Assembly (NCBI GenBank): GCA_016703645.1
Contig: JADJBR010000004.1
Span: forward strand, 505,501 to 569,500
Origin: Zoogloea sp.
GTDB taxonomy: Bacteria; Pseudomonadota; Gammaproteobacteria; Burkholderiales; Rhodocyclaceae
Direction: 5' to 3'
DNA length: 64,000 nucleotides
This document shows, piece after piece, positions 9,163 through 18,819 of the stretch (its first letter is position 1; each line of letters starts with the position of its first letter). Both the position numbers and the translations under genes were made by a program. The notes under the pieces were generated by a model that did not search any database, was not told the DNA's origin, and saw nothing but the letters and a program-made list of their open reading frames with translations.

Positions 9163-9310
9163 CAGGGTGATGCAAAACTATTTAGTGCCGTCATAAACGT
9201 TGTTTTCGGGGGGCTCGTCACCCCCACCGCCCCGAAAAAATCGCACACAGGCCGTTCTGAGAGGTCGTCATATTTTTTCGGGTCCGGATTTTTACTTTTG
9301 CATCACCCTG
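9163..9310. mobile_element. 148-bp MITE with 15-bp inverted repeats
   Basis: The ends are perfect inverted repeats, CAGGGTGATGCAAAA at 9163-9177 and TTTTGCATCACCCTG at 9296-9310, flanked by CTAG at 9159-9162 and 9311-9314. It has no coding capacity. Its first seven bases, CAGGGTG, are the same as those of the neighbouring insertion sequence, so a transposase of that group could mobilise it. Inside, TTTTCGGGG (9203-9211) and CCCCGAAAA (9230-9238) form a 9-bp hairpin that, with the flanking T/A runs, could act as a terminator in either direction between the two convergent genes. Confidence 0.85.
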
Positions 9311-9330
9311 CTAGTCCAGGCTGAGGTTGC

Positions 9331-9350
9331 CCCGGAGTTGGGTCTCCGGG
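9331..9350. terminator. Hairpin between convergent genes
   Basis: CCCGGAG (9331-9337) and CTCCGGG (9344-9350) form a perfect 7-bp stem with a 6-base loop, in the remaining 44 bases of intergenic DNA before the stop codon of the GGDEF/EAL gene. There is no T-run, so it may be only a 3'-end stabilising hairpin shared by both convergent transcripts. Confidence 0.45.
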
Positions 9351-9358
9351 CCGGCTTG

Positions 9359-12300
9359 CTAGGGGGCCAGTTCAATGGGCTCCAGCCTGGATCGGTCGGA
9401 CGTGGCGGCCAGCAGGGCGCTGATGTCGGCAGCACGGAGGGGGCGCGCGAAGAGGTAGCCTTGCATGATCGGGCAATGGCGCTGGAGCAGGAAGTCCCGT
9501 TGGGCTTCCGTTTCGACCCCCTCGGCGACGACCTCCAGACCCAGATCCCGGGCGATGGACAGGGTTGCGGTGGCGATTGCCGCATCCTCCGCATCTCCCG
9601 GCAGATCCTGCACGAAGGATCGGTCGATCTTGAGGCGCGTGAGGGGTAGGCGCTTGAGGTAGACCAGGCTGGAGTAGCCCGTGCCGAAGTCGTCCAGTGA
9701 CAGCCCCAGCCCCAGGCTGCGGAGTGCTCTGAACTGCGCTTCGATGTCGGCGCTGGGCTGCATCAAGGCGCTCTCCGTCAGTTCAAGCTCGAAGCTTGCG
9801 GGTGACACCCCCGCATCCGCGAACGCCTGACGGACGCGATCGACAAAGCCGGGTCGCCGGAACTGCAGGGCCGAGATGTTGATGGCCACGGTCACGGGCG
9901 GCAGCCCGGCAGCCCGCCATGCGGCCTGCTGACGCGCGGCTTCATTCAGCACCCAGTCGCCGATGGCTTCGATGAGCCCGGTTTCCTCGGCGAGCGGGAT
10001 GAACTCACCAGGGGGGATACGCCCCCTTTCCGGATGATTCCAGCGTACAAGGGCCTCCACGCCGACCAGGCGCTGACCCGGCATGGCCCACTGGGGTTGA
10101 TAGTCCAGTTCCAGTTCATGGCGTTCGAGGGCACGGCGCAGGGCATTCTCAAGCGTCAGGCGGGCGCAGGCGCGGCTGTTCATGTCCTGCGTGAAGAAGC
10201 GGAAATCGTTTCGACCGGCGCTCTTGGCGTCGTACATGGCCGTATCCGCGTGCTTGAGGAGTTGATCCACGTCGTTGCCATCGCCCGGGTGGAGGGCGAT
10301 GCCGATGCTTGTCGAGATGGACAGCTCCTGACCGTCAATATCAAAGGGGCGGACCAGGCTGGCGATCAGCTTGCGGGCAACCACGGCGGCATCCTCTGCG
10401 TGGTTGAGCTGGGGCAGGAGGACGACGAACTCGTCGCCCCCCAGTCGCGCCAGGATATCTTCCTCCCGCAGGCAGGTGCTCAGGCGTCGGGCTGCGGCAG
10501 ACAACAGGCGGTCGCCGACCGGATGGCCCAGGGTGTCGTTGATCTTCTTGAAATTGTCCAGGTCGAGGAAGAGAACGCCCGCTTGCAGGTGGTTGCGGCG
10601 GGCGATGGCGAGCGCCTGATCCGTGCGGTTGATCCACAGACTCCGGTTGGGCAGGCCGGTAAGCACGTCATAGTGGGCGAGGTAGTGGATGTGCGCTTCA
10701 GAGGCCCGGTTGTCGGTGACGTCCTGAACCGTTCCGCGCAGGGTTCTGCCCGTGTGCGGGCCGTTGCCGGCCTCGATGGTGAAGTGCACGATACGCGGGA
10801 TCTCGTCCTGGTCGCTGCTGCGCAGCCGGACATCGAAGCTGGTGCCGGCGAGGCCCTGCGCCACATCGTCGAAGGCCTGCTGGAGGCGGGGCTGGTCATC
10901 GGGGTGGAGTGCTGCAAGCAGGTTGGCGCAACTACTCTCCTGGCCGTGGGGTACCCGCAGCACCGTGAATAGTTCTGTCGACCAGTGACCCTGTCCGGTT
11001 TTCAGGTCGGCCTCCCAGCTTCCCAGTTGGGCGATCCGCTCGGCATGGGTGAGCATGGCCTGCTGGGCGCGGAGGCGCCGGCTGGCATCGGCCAGTTCGG
11101 CGGTACGCTGCCGGACCAACTCTTCGATGCGCTGGGCACGCCCGGTTGAGGTCAACAGGAAGGCACCCAGCATGCCCGTGCTGAGCAGCCCGATGGCAAG
11201 CAGGGTCCATGCTTCCCAGCCGCGGTGGTGGGATGCGTAGGAAGGCTCGGCGATGAAACGAAGCGTCCAGGTGCGGCCGCCGAAGTCGAAGTCTTCGACC
11301 CATGGGGTCAGCCCCGCGATGCGGCGGTCACCCGCGCCTGGACAATTCTCCAGACCGGCAAGGCGGCGCCCGATGCCTTCATTCGGTGCCTTTTCGGCCA
11401 GACAGTAGGCCACGCCATTGATGGGATTTCGCTGGAGGACGCTGTTGACTGCGTCCTCGATGCGCAGGGCGACGAAGACAAAGCCATCGGCACGCGCTTG
11501 GTGCTGGTCATGGGCGGGGCTCGTGCGCTGGTAGATCACCACACCGAGCTTGCTTTCCGTTTCCTGGGTGAGCTCGAAGGCCTGGGTTGCGGCCGCGCGC
11601 CCGTTCCCCCGGGTACGGGCAAGGGCTTCGGTGGAGATGGGGACGGAGAGAACATTGAGGCCGATGGCGCGACGGTTGGATGCCAGCGGGGAAATGAAGC
11701 GGATCGGGTAGTACTCGGCGGATGGCGGGGAGGCATGGAGTGCCCGGTTTGCATCACGGTCACGGATGGCGAAATCGGGTGTGCCAGGGGAGCGGCGTGC
11801 GGATGCCTCGAAGCGGCCGCGCTTGTCGCGGGATACACGGGGGATCCAGCCGATAGCCTGGATCCCCTCGAAGCGTGACAGCCACGGCATCGCAAACTGA
11901 TGAAAGCCGTCTTCGTCCAGATGCGGGGCGGCCACCATGACCCTTTCCGTCGCCTGCAGTACGTCGGTGTAGTTGGCGAAGCGCTTGAGCAGCAGGCTGC
12001 CCTGATAGTGGGCATCCCTTTCGAAGCGGCTCTGCAGGCGCTCTTGCTCCCACTGGGCGAGCTGGGTCTGGAGCCCGGCGAGCAGTACCAGGGCGACCGT
12101 CATGGGCAAGGCCAGGGTGAGCCGTCGGGGTGCCCATTGGTGGCGTGGTTGGCCGAGGAAGACGAAGGTCAGTGGGGTGGCGATGAGGATGCCGATGGCG
12201 TCACCTGCCCACCAGTTCCACCAGGTATACGGCCCCTCGACAAGGGGAATGGCACCCGACAGAAGCAGGGATGCGGTGCCGAAGCTGGCGCCGATCAGGC

Positions 12301-12688
12301 AGCTCGCGGGCCCGGCCAGGAACAGGAATCGCAATGTGGTTGAGGCGCTGTCGAGCCCTTCCGGAAAGCGTCCCCAGCGTCTTGCCAGCGCACGACCGGC
12401 GAAGGCCTGAAGAACGGATCCGACGGCGACCATCAGCGGCGTGAGCCAGGCCCAGCCTTCAAGTCCGGACCGCGTCACGGCTTCGATGTTGGTCAGGAGG
12501 GCGCCGATGAAGATGGCCGGCCAGATGCGTTGCCCGAAGATCAGGACGGCGGCAAGGGCAATGCCGGCCGGTGGATAGAGTGGCGAGACGTAGCCGGGGG
12601 GAATGGCCATGTGCAGGGCCAGCAGTCCGGATACTGCATAGGCGCTGCAGATGATGGCGAGTTGTTTCAGGTAGGGCGTTTGGCGCAT
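9359..12688 (-). CDS. Bifunctional c-di-GMP cyclase/phosphodiesterase (MASE1-CHASE-PAS-GGDEF-EAL)
   Basis: A 1109-residue membrane protein. The N-terminus is a MASE1 sensor (about eight helices, with PPAGIALAAVLIFG), followed by an extracytoplasmic CHASE domain (about 220-420), another membrane helix near 480-505, a PAS domain (about 545-655), a GGDEF domain with intact GGDEF at 750-754 and an EAL domain with EAL at 878-880, DDFGTGYSS and VVAEGVET. Both catalytic sites look complete, so it could make or degrade cyclic di-GMP, with direction set by the sensors. It stands alone on the minus strand, convergent to the permease-kinase operon. Cyclic di-GMP would fit the neighbouring pilus and exopolysaccharide genes, but the link is inferred. 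Confidence 0.9.
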   Translation of the reverse strand: MRQTPYLKQLAIICSAYAVSGLLALHMAIPPGYVSPLYPPAGIALAAVLIFGQRIWPAIFIGALLTNIEAVTRSGLEGWAWLTPLMVAVGSVLQAFAGRALARRWGRFPEGLDSASTTLRFLFLAGPASCLIGASFGTASLLLSGAIPLVEGPYTWWNWWAGDAIGILIATPLTFVFLGQPRHQWAPRRLTLALPMTVALVLLAGLQTQLAQWEQERLQSRFERDAHYQGSLLLKRFANYTDVLQATERVMVAAPHLDEDGFHQFAMPWLSRFEGIQAIGWIPRVSRDKRGRFEASARRSPGTPDFAIRDRDANRALHASPPSAEYYPIRFISPLASNRRAIGLNVLSVPISTEALARTRGNGRAAATQAFELTQETESKLGVVIYQRTSPAHDQHQARADGFVFVALRIEDAVNSVLQRNPINGVAYCLAEKAPNEGIGRRLAGLENCPGAGDRRIAGLTPWVEDFDFGGRTWTLRFIAEPSYASHHRGWEAWTLLAIGLLSTGMLGAFLLTSTGRAQRIEELVRQRTAELADASRRLRAQQAMLTHAERIAQLGSWEADLKTGQGHWSTELFTVLRVPHGQESSCANLLAALHPDDQPRLQQAFDDVAQGLAGTSFDVRLRSSDQDEIPRIVHFTIEAGNGPHTGRTLRGTVQDVTDNRASEAHIHYLAHYDVLTGLPNRSLWINRTDQALAIARRNHLQAGVLFLDLDNFKKINDTLGHPVGDRLLSAAARRLSTCLREEDILARLGGDEFVVLLPQLNHAEDAAVVARKLIASLVRPFDIDGQELSISTSIGIALHPGDGNDVDQLLKHADTAMYDAKSAGRNDFRFFTQDMNSRACARLTLENALRRALERHELELDYQPQWAMPGQRLVGVEALVRWNHPERGRIPPGEFIPLAEETGLIEAIGDWVLNEAARQQAAWRAAGLPPVTVAINISALQFRRPGFVDRVRQAFADAGVSPASFELELTESALMQPSADIEAQFRALRSLGLGLSLDDFGTGYSSLVYLKRLPLTRLKIDRSFVQDLPGDAEDAAIATATLSIARDLGLEVVAEGVETEAQRDFLLQRHCPIMQGYLFARPLRAADISALLAATSDRSRLEPIELAP

Positions 12689-13086
12689 GCGGCGTTGAGA
12701 TCCAGGCTTTGGGAATGGCTGCTTGTCACGCCGGCCTCCGGGCGGGTTTCACCCCATAGGGGGTCGAGAGGGAGGTGTTCCATTCGCCAGTTGCCCACGA
12801 TTAACGGCCCCCGCGTGCGGGGCTTCAGCCCTGGCTGGCGATTTGTTGGTGTCCCCTGGGCGTCGCCGCGAAGGCCGTCATGCCTCCCGTCCGCGGAGTT
12901 GAGCCTCGGCGTATCAGGTGACGCACTCACCGCCGGCTTTACGCGTCTTCTTTTGCTGCGATGCGGTAGTATCTCGGTCCCGCATGGCACCAGCCGTCTG
13001 AATGGCCGGATGTTGCGCTGCGGAATCCGAAATCGCGGTTCCGGGTGAGGTGTTTGTTTCAAATCGGCGTGTGCCAGGAGGGTGGA
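12689..13086. other. 398-bp divergent intergenic region with no recognised gene
   Basis: This gap lies between the divergent GGDEF/EAL and kup genes. It should hold both promoters, but no strong -35/-10 pair is obvious. A 6-bp hairpin CCCCGC-GT-GCGGGG lies at 12809-12822. Reading frames across it have no recognisable protein features, and I could not fit it to a known riboswitch on either strand. Confidence 0.5.
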
Positions 13087-14982
13087 ATGTCAGCAGTGCT
13101 TGCCGAAGGTCAGGACAAGCGATCCACGGCCGAGGTGCTTCCGGTGGCGCTAGCCGCCATGGGAGTGGTCTTCGGCGATATCGGTACGAGTCCCCTGTAT
13201 ACGATGAAGGAGGTCTTCAACGTGCATCATGGGCTCGCAGTGACCCCGGCCAATGTGCTTGGAGTGCTGTCCTTGGTGTTCTGGGCGTTGACCATCGTGG
13301 TATCCCTGAAGTACGTGGTTTACATCACCCGGGCCGACAACCGGGGAGAGGGAGGGATCATGGCGCTGACCTCCCTGGCCCTGCGAACCACCCGTTCGCC
13401 CCGCCTCGCCAGCTTGATGTCGGCAGTGGGCCTGTTCGGCGCCGCCCTGTTTTACGGTGATGGCGTGATCACCCCGGCCATTTCGGTGCTTTCCGCTGTG
13501 GAGGGGCTGGAAGTGGCGACGCCGGCCTTCCGTCCCTTCGTGCTACCGATTTCCCTGGTGGTGCTGACGGGGCTGTTCGTGATCCAGAGCAAGGGGACCG
13601 CGCGGGTGGGGGCGGTGTTCGGTCCGGTGATGTTGTTCTGGTTTGCGACCCTCGGGGTGCTCGGGGCCATGAATGTGGTCCGTCACCCGGATGTGCTGCA
13701 GGCTTTCAATCCGCTGCATGCGGTGCACTTCTTTGCGGCCAACAAGGGCATCGGTTTTCTGGCTCTGGGTGCGATCGTGCTGGCGATCACCGGAGGGGAG
13801 GCCCTGTATGCCGACATGGGGCATTTTGGTCGCCGTCCGATCAAGCTCGCCTGGTTCGGCTTTGTCTTTCCTGCGCTATACCTGAACTACCTGGGGCAGG
13901 GCGCCTTGATACTCGACGACCCTTCTGCGGTGAAGAACCCCTTCTACCTCCTGGTTCCGGACCCTTTGCTTTATCCCATGGTCGGCCTGTCGACGCTGGC
14001 CACCATCATTGCCTCCCAGGCGGTCATATCGGGTGCCTTTTCCCTCACCAAACAGGCAGTACAGCTGGGCTATTCGCCCCGGGTGCATGTCATTCACACC
14101 TCTGAAAAGGAGGTCGGTCAGATTTATGTTCCGAATGTGAACTGGATGCTGTTGGGCGCGGTGATTGCCCTTGTCCTGGGGTTCCGGTCGTCCAGCGCCC
14201 TGGCCTCGGCCTACGGCATCGCGGTCACGCTGACGATGATGATCGACACCGTGTTGGCGTTTGTTGTCGTCCGGGCTCTGTGGAAGTGGGGGTGGGGTTC
14301 CGCCCTGGCCTTTGTCGCCGTGTTCCTTACCGTGGATTTCGCCTTCTTTGCCGCGAATACGGTCAAAATCTTTGATGGGGGCTGGTTTCCGCTGGTCCTG
14401 GGTCTGTTCATCCACGCCCTGTTGATGATCTGGAAGAGGGGGAGGGCGGCCCTGACGGAGAGGATGCAGGTGGATACCATGCCCCTCGATCTGTTCATCC
14501 AGTCCATGTTCCACGATCCGCCGATACGTGTGCCCGGGACGGGGGTGTTCATGACGACCGCGCCGGACGGTGTGCCGCGTGCCTTGCTGCATAACCTGCT
14601 GCACAACAAGGTTCTGCATGCCCGCGTAGTGCTCGTAACAATGATCACCGATGATGTTCCCTACGTGCCGGCGAGCGAGCGGGTGCAGGTCGAGGAACTG
14701 GATTTCGGTTTCTACCGCGTGTTCGTACGCTACGGGTTCAAGGACGATCCGGACATCCCTGCCGCGCTGGCGCTTGCCGAGGGACAGGGGCTGCCTTTCG
14801 TCCTGATGGAATCGTCTTTCTTCCTGGGGCGGGAGACGCTCATTCCACGGGCAGGTTCGCTCCTCGGGCGCTGGCGTGAACAGATCTTCATCCTGATGTT
14901 CAGGAACGCCCACAGTGCGGCTGACTTCTTCTGTATCCCGGCCAATCGGGTCGTTGAGTTCGGCACCCAGATCGAGTTGTAG
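13087..14982 (+). CDS. kup: Kup-type low-affinity potassium/proton symporter
   Basis: A 631-residue inner-membrane transporter with about 12 hydrophobic helices over residues 20-450 and a cytoplasmic C-terminal domain. The N-terminal signature LAAMGVVFGDIGTSPLYTMKEVF and the downstream GDGVITPAISVLSAVEGL and GGEALYADMGHFG are diagnostic of the Kup/HAK/KT family, which imports K+ with protons. The ATG at 13087 is preceded by AGGAGGGTGGA, a strong ribosome-binding site, and gives the usual family length. It looks monocistronic; the following gene is 273 bases away. Confidence 0.93.
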   Translation: MSAVLAEGQDKRSTAEVLPVALAAMGVVFGDIGTSPLYTMKEVFNVHHGLAVTPANVLGVLSLVFWALTIVVSLKYVVYITRADNRGEGGIMALTSLALRTTRSPRLASLMSAVGLFGAALFYGDGVITPAISVLSAVEGLEVATPAFRPFVLPISLVVLTGLFVIQSKGTARVGAVFGPVMLFWFATLGVLGAMNVVRHPDVLQAFNPLHAVHFFAANKGIGFLALGAIVLAITGGEALYADMGHFGRRPIKLAWFGFVFPALYLNYLGQGALILDDPSAVKNPFYLLVPDPLLYPMVGLSTLATIIASQAVISGAFSLTKQAVQLGYSPRVHVIHTSEKEVGQIYVPNVNWMLLGAVIALVLGFRSSSALASAYGIAVTLTMMIDTVLAFVVVRALWKWGWGSALAFVAVFLTVDFAFFAANTVKIFDGGWFPLVLGLFIHALLMIWKRGRAALTERMQVDTMPLDLFIQSMFHDPPIRVPGTGVFMTTAPDGVPRALLHNLLHNKVLHARVVLVTMITDDVPYVPASERVQVEELDFGFYRVFVRYGFKDDPDIPAALALAEGQGLPFVLMESSFFLGRETLIPRAGSLLGRWREQIFILMFRNAHSAADFFCIPANRVVEFGTQIEL

Positions 14983-15255
14983 GGCGACCGCAGGGGCGAT
15001 TGGTGTCCATCCGGGGAATTTATGTGAAATGTAATTATCGCGTGACGGGGATCACGGGGGATGAGGTGGCTTCGCGCTATTGTTCGAACATACATTTTTT
15101 CACGCATTTTGCAATTTTGATGGGCGCTGAAGGGACGGTCCAACCCGTTCTTCATACATAATGCGCCGCAACATACCGGGTGCGCGCGTGCCAGCCCAAC
15201 CTTAGAACATCCAACTGCATGGGCGGCAGCCTTCAAAGGGTTGCCGAAGCTTGAG

Positions 15256-16641
15256 ATGCTGAAACTTTTCAATCATTACGTTCCGTCCAGTACCGTCCTG
15301 CAGGTGCTCTTCGATGCAATGCTCCTGTTCTTCGCGGTGATCGCCGTGTTCGTGCTGCAGAGCAAGGTGGATGGCGCAGTTCTGGCAACGGTGGTGCCTT
15401 CGGCTTTTGCTTTTGCCGGTACGATGATGATCCTCAACGGTGCCCTCGGGCTTTACCGGGTGAGTTTCGGCGGGGGGGTCCGCGAGACGCTGATGCGTGT
15501 CGCGATGTCAATTGCTCTCAGTATTCCCGTGGCCTACGGTATCTTTCAGGTCTTGCCGTGGGGTGAGTTTGCCCACGAGGCGATGGAACTCAATGTGGTG
15601 GCGCTGCTCGGGTTTGTCGTGGTGGCGCGCGGTTTCGCTGTTCGGCGTGTGGGAGCGGGTGTGCTGGTTAAACGGATCATGGTGATCGGGACGGGAGCCG
15701 ATGCGGTGGCGGTGGAGCATGCGCTTACGCACTCTCCCAGCAGGGGGTTGCAGGTCGTGGGTTTCTTTCCGTCCGGTCCCGGCGAAGAAGTGCGTGTTGA
15801 CCCCAAGCGGATCATCCATGTCGAAGGGAGTCTGCTGGCAACGGCGAATCATCTCCGCGTCAATGAGATCATTGTTGCGCTCAAGGAGCGGCGCGGCGGG
15901 GTGATCCCCCTGCGGGAGCTGCTTGATTGCAAGATGGCGGGTATCAAGGTACTCGACCTTTCCAGTTTCTTCGAACGTGTCCGCGGTCAGGTTCGCATCG
16001 ACTCCCTGCGTGCCAGCTGGCTCATCTATGGCGAGGGCTTCCGTCAGGGCTGGAGCCGTACGCTGGTCAAGCGCATCTTCGATATCGTTGCTTCCCTGAT
16101 CCTGCTGATCCTGGCTGCGCCGGTGATGGTGCTGGCAGCGTTGCTGATCGTTATCGAGGACGGCGCGCCGGTGTTTTACCGCCAGGAGCGGGTTGGTCTG
16201 GGTGGGCGTCTCTTCAAGGTGACCAAGTTCCGCAGCATGCGTCGGGACGCGGAGCGTGATGGCAAGCCCCGTTGGGCCAGCGCCAACGATGATCGTGTGA
16301 CCCGCATCGGGCGTTTCATCCGCAAGGTGCGTATCGATGAGCTGCCCCAGCTATTCAATGTCCTGAAGGGGGATATGAGTCTGGTTGGCCCGCGGCCGGA
16401 GCGCCCCTTCTTCGTCGATCAGCTTACTCGCGACATCCCTTTCTACGCCGTGCGGCACTGCGTGAAGCCGGGGGTTACGGGTTGGGCCCAGGTTCGCTAC
16501 CAGTATGGTTCTTCGGTGGATGATGCTATCAACAAACTGCAGTACGATCTCTACTACGTGAAAAACCACACCCTGTTCCTTGATACGGTGGTTCTTTTCG
16601 AGACGGTTCGGGTGGTGCTGACGGGTGACGGTGCCCACTGA
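15256..16641 (+). CDS. XrtA/PEP-CTERM-type exopolysaccharide sugar transferase (EpsB-like)
   Basis: A 461-residue polyprenyl-phosphate sugar-1-phosphate transferase. N-terminal membrane helices (about 15-125) and a nucleotide-binding-like middle region are followed by the bacterial sugar transferase domain (about 265-461) with [59 protein letters not shown] and a GPRPERPFF motif. It should load the first sugar onto the lipid carrier for exopolysaccharide synthesis. Its position directly before prsK-prsR-prsT matches EPS loci tied to the XrtA exosortase. ATG 15256 is chosen over a TTG at 15241 because family members begin close to the [10 protein letters not shown] segment. A strong terminator follows. 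Confidence 0.87.
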   Translation: MLKLFNHYVPSSTVLQVLFDAMLLFFAVIAVFVLQSKVDGAVLATVVPSAFAFAGTMMILNGALGLYRVSFGGGVRETLMRVAMSIALSIPVAYGIFQVLPWGEFAHEAMELNVVALLGFVVVARGFAVRRVGAGVLVKRIMVIGTGADAVAVEHALTHSPSRGLQVVGFFPSGPGEEVRVDPKRIIHVEGSLLATANHLRVNEIIVALKERRGGVIPLRELLDCKMAGIKVLDLSSFFERVRGQVRIDSLRASWLIYGEGFRQGWSRTLVKRIFDIVASLILLILAAPVMVLAALLIVIEDGAPVFYRQERVGLGGRLFKVTKFRSMRRDAERDGKPRWASANDDRVTRIGRFIRKVRIDELPQLFNVLKGDMSLVGPRPERPFFVDQLTRDIPFYAVRHCVKPGVTGWAQVRYQYGSSVDDAINKLQYDLYYVKNHTLFLDTVVLFETVRVVLTGDGAH

Positions 16642-16671
16642 TTTCGCCCCTTCCCTGTAAGGGGAGGTCAG

Positions 16672-16702
16672 ACGCTCCCGCTGTTCGGGAGCGTTTGTTT
16701 TT
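16672..16702 (+). terminator. Rho-independent terminator after the EPS transferase
   Basis: ACGCTCCCG (16672-16680) and CGGGAGCGT (16686-16694) form a perfect 9-bp stem with a 5-base loop, followed by a T-rich tract TTTGTTTTT. It ends only 13 bases before the prsK start codon. Confidence 0.88.
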
Positions 16703-16715
16703 CTGCTGAGGCCCG

Positions 16716-18815
16716 ATGGAACCCACGTTTTCCCAGGTTGCTGCGTGGAGTCACGCGATTGCAGCGGTCATCCATGCGCTGTTTGCGGTCTATCTTGGCT
16801 TGGCGTGGCGCAATGGTTCGCGTGGGTCATTTCTCATTGCTGCCATGGGCCTCAGTGCCCTCTGGGCATCTGCCAACTGGGCTTTTGTCCTGACCGGGTG
16901 GAATTGGCTTTTCCTGCTGGGCAACCTGCTTGACGTGCTGCGCATGGGCGCCTGGTTCGGGTTCCTGGTGGCGCTGGTATTTCAACCCACCGCCGAGTAC
17001 GAGGGGGAAGTTCCACCCCGTTGGCCGAAGCCCATGACGCTTGCGGTCGTCTCTCTGGGTGCTGCAGGAGTGCTGTGTTTCAGCATGGGGCTGCCTGTTT
17101 ACGGCACGCCGCTAAGAACCTGGGCGACCACCTCGTTGATGACCTCGGTCTTCGGGCTCGTGCTGCTTGAGCTGTTCTATCGTTCGGTTCCCGAACGTTC
17201 GCGTTGGGGCATCAAGCCCATGGTGCTGGCACTCGGTGGGTTGTTCGCCTTCGACGTCTATCTTTTTGCCGACGCTCTCCTGTTCAGTCGGATTCACCCC
17301 GTCATCTGGAGTGCGCGGGCGTTCGCCCATACCTTGACCATTCCTCTGGTCGCGCTTTCCGCCTCACGAAATCCCGAATGGACCTTCCGGATTTCGATCT
17401 CCCGGCACGTGGTTTTCCACTCCACCGCCTTGGCGGTTTCGGGTGTCTACCTGCTGCTGATCGCCGGGGCGGGATACTACATGCGCTATTTCGGTGGCGA
17501 GTGGGGCGAGGCGCTGCAGCTGGTGCTGCTGTTTGGTGGCGTGCTGTTCCTTGGGGTGCTGATTTTCTCGGGCGCGTTTCGGGCACGTCTGCGGGTCTTG
17601 CTCGCCAAGCATTTTTTCGCGTATCGCTACGACTACCGCACCGAGTGGCTGGGGGTGACGCAGGCCCTGTCCGTCGCCGGGGATGGGCTCAGTCTCGGGG
17701 AGTCCGTGGTCAAGGCCCTGGCGGATCTGGTGGAGAGTCCCGGTGGGGGCGTGTGGCTTCGGGATGCAAGCGGCTGCTTCAGCCAGCAGGCACGTCTGAA
17801 CATGCCCCATTACGGGGTTGTCGAGAAAGAAGGGTCGGCCTTCACGGGCTTTCTGCTTGAGCGGGAGTGGGTGGTCAACCTGGCGGAGCTGCGAAGTGGC
17901 TTCTCGGTAGGCGGCAGTGAGGTGTCATTGCCAGAGTGGGCGTCCGAAATCAGCGACATGTGGTTGATCGTTCCCCTTATTTCCTCCGGGGTGCTGGTGG
18001 GGTTCGTCATCCTGCTGACGCCGCGTACCCCCATTGACGTAAACTGGGAAGTGCTCGATCTGTTGAAAATGGCGGGTCGGCAGGCGGCCAGCTACTTTGC
18101 CCGAATGCAGGCCACTGAAGCACTCATCGAGGCCCGCAAGTTCGATGCCTTCAATCGGATGTCGGCTTTTGTGGTGCATGATCTAAAGAATCTGGTGGCC
18201 CAGATGTCCCTGATGTTGCGCAATGCCGAGCGGCACAAGGACAATCCGGAGTTCCAGGCCGACATGCTGGATACCGTCCGTCACGTGGAGGAGCGGATGC
18301 GCGGCCTGATGACCCAATTGATGGAGAAGACGCCGATCAACCAGCCCAAGCCCGTGTCACTCAAAGGGTTGGTCAAGCACGTGGTGCAGTCGAAGCGAAT
18401 GTTCATCCCCTGTCCGGTTCTGGCCGAAGGTGCGCCCGAAATCTCCGTCCTGGCCCATGCGGAGCGGCTTGAGCGCATCCTCGGGCATATCGTGCAAAAT
18501 GCCCTCGACGCAACTCCCGAGCATGGTAGTGTGTCAGTGGAGCTATCCCAGGAGCGTAATCAGGCATGCATCACGGTTCGGGATACTGGGTCGGGGATGT
18601 CGGCTGCCTTTATCCGGGAGCAACTTTTCAAGCCTTTCCAGACGACTAAGGCGAGCGGAATGGGCATCGGTGCCTACGAGGCACAGCAATATGTGCAGGA
18701 ACTGGGGGGGAGTTTGACCGTTGTCAGTGATGTTGGCGCGGGAACCCGGTTCGATGTCCGATTGCCCATTGCAGCGTCCGTCCGGAATGACGGTAACGAA
18801 GCGATGGCAAACTAG
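16716..18815 (+). CDS. prsK: XrtA/PEP-CTERM system histidine kinase PrsK
   Basis: A 699-residue sensor kinase with a long N-terminal membrane region (helices spread over about residues 10-300), a GAF-like domain (about 305-460), a HisKA-like segment with His488 in VVHDLKNLVAQ and a HATPase domain (NALDAT, DTGSGMS, GMGIGAYEA). The HDLKN box and the MASE-like membrane region match PrsK, the kinase of the PEP-CTERM/exosortase regulatory pair. The downstream gene, 4 bases away, encodes its sigma-54 regulator. Signal unknown. The sequence is intact. Confidence 0.88.
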   Translation: MEPTFSQVAAWSHAIAAVIHALFAVYLGLAWRNGSRGSFLIAAMGLSALWASANWAFVLTGWNWLFLLGNLLDVLRMGAWFGFLVALVFQPTAEYEGEVPPRWPKPMTLAVVSLGAAGVLCFSMGLPVYGTPLRTWATTSLMTSVFGLVLLELFYRSVPERSRWGIKPMVLALGGLFAFDVYLFADALLFSRIHPVIWSARAFAHTLTIPLVALSASRNPEWTFRISISRHVVFHSTALAVSGVYLLLIAGAGYYMRYFGGEWGEALQLVLLFGGVLFLGVLIFSGAFRARLRVLLAKHFFAYRYDYRTEWLGVTQALSVAGDGLSLGESVVKALADLVESPGGGVWLRDASGCFSQQARLNMPHYGVVEKEGSAFTGFLLEREWVVNLAELRSGFSVGGSEVSLPEWASEISDMWLIVPLISSGVLVGFVILLTPRTPIDVNWEVLDLLKMAGRQAASYFARMQATEALIEARKFDAFNRMSAFVVHDLKNLVAQMSLMLRNAERHKDNPEFQADMLDTVRHVEERMRGLMTQLMEKTPINQPKPVSLKGLVKHVVQSKRMFIPCPVLAEGAPEISVLAHAERLERILGHIVQNALDATPEHGSVSVELSQERNQACITVRDTGSGMSAAFIREQLFKPFQTTKASGMGIGAYEAQQYVQELGGSLTVVSDVGAGTRFDVRLPIAASVRNDGNEAMAN

Positions 18816-18819
18816 GAAT

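Noticed and set aside
12689-12800. Cyclic di-GMP riboswitch before the GGDEF/EAL gene
   Set aside because: The minus-strand sequence has short GC hairpins but not the conserved core of the known c-di-GMP aptamers.
14983-15255. Sigma-54 promoter or PEP-CTERM box before the EPS transferase
   Set aside because: I looked for a TGGCAC-N5-TTGC type element and found none convincing on the plus strand.
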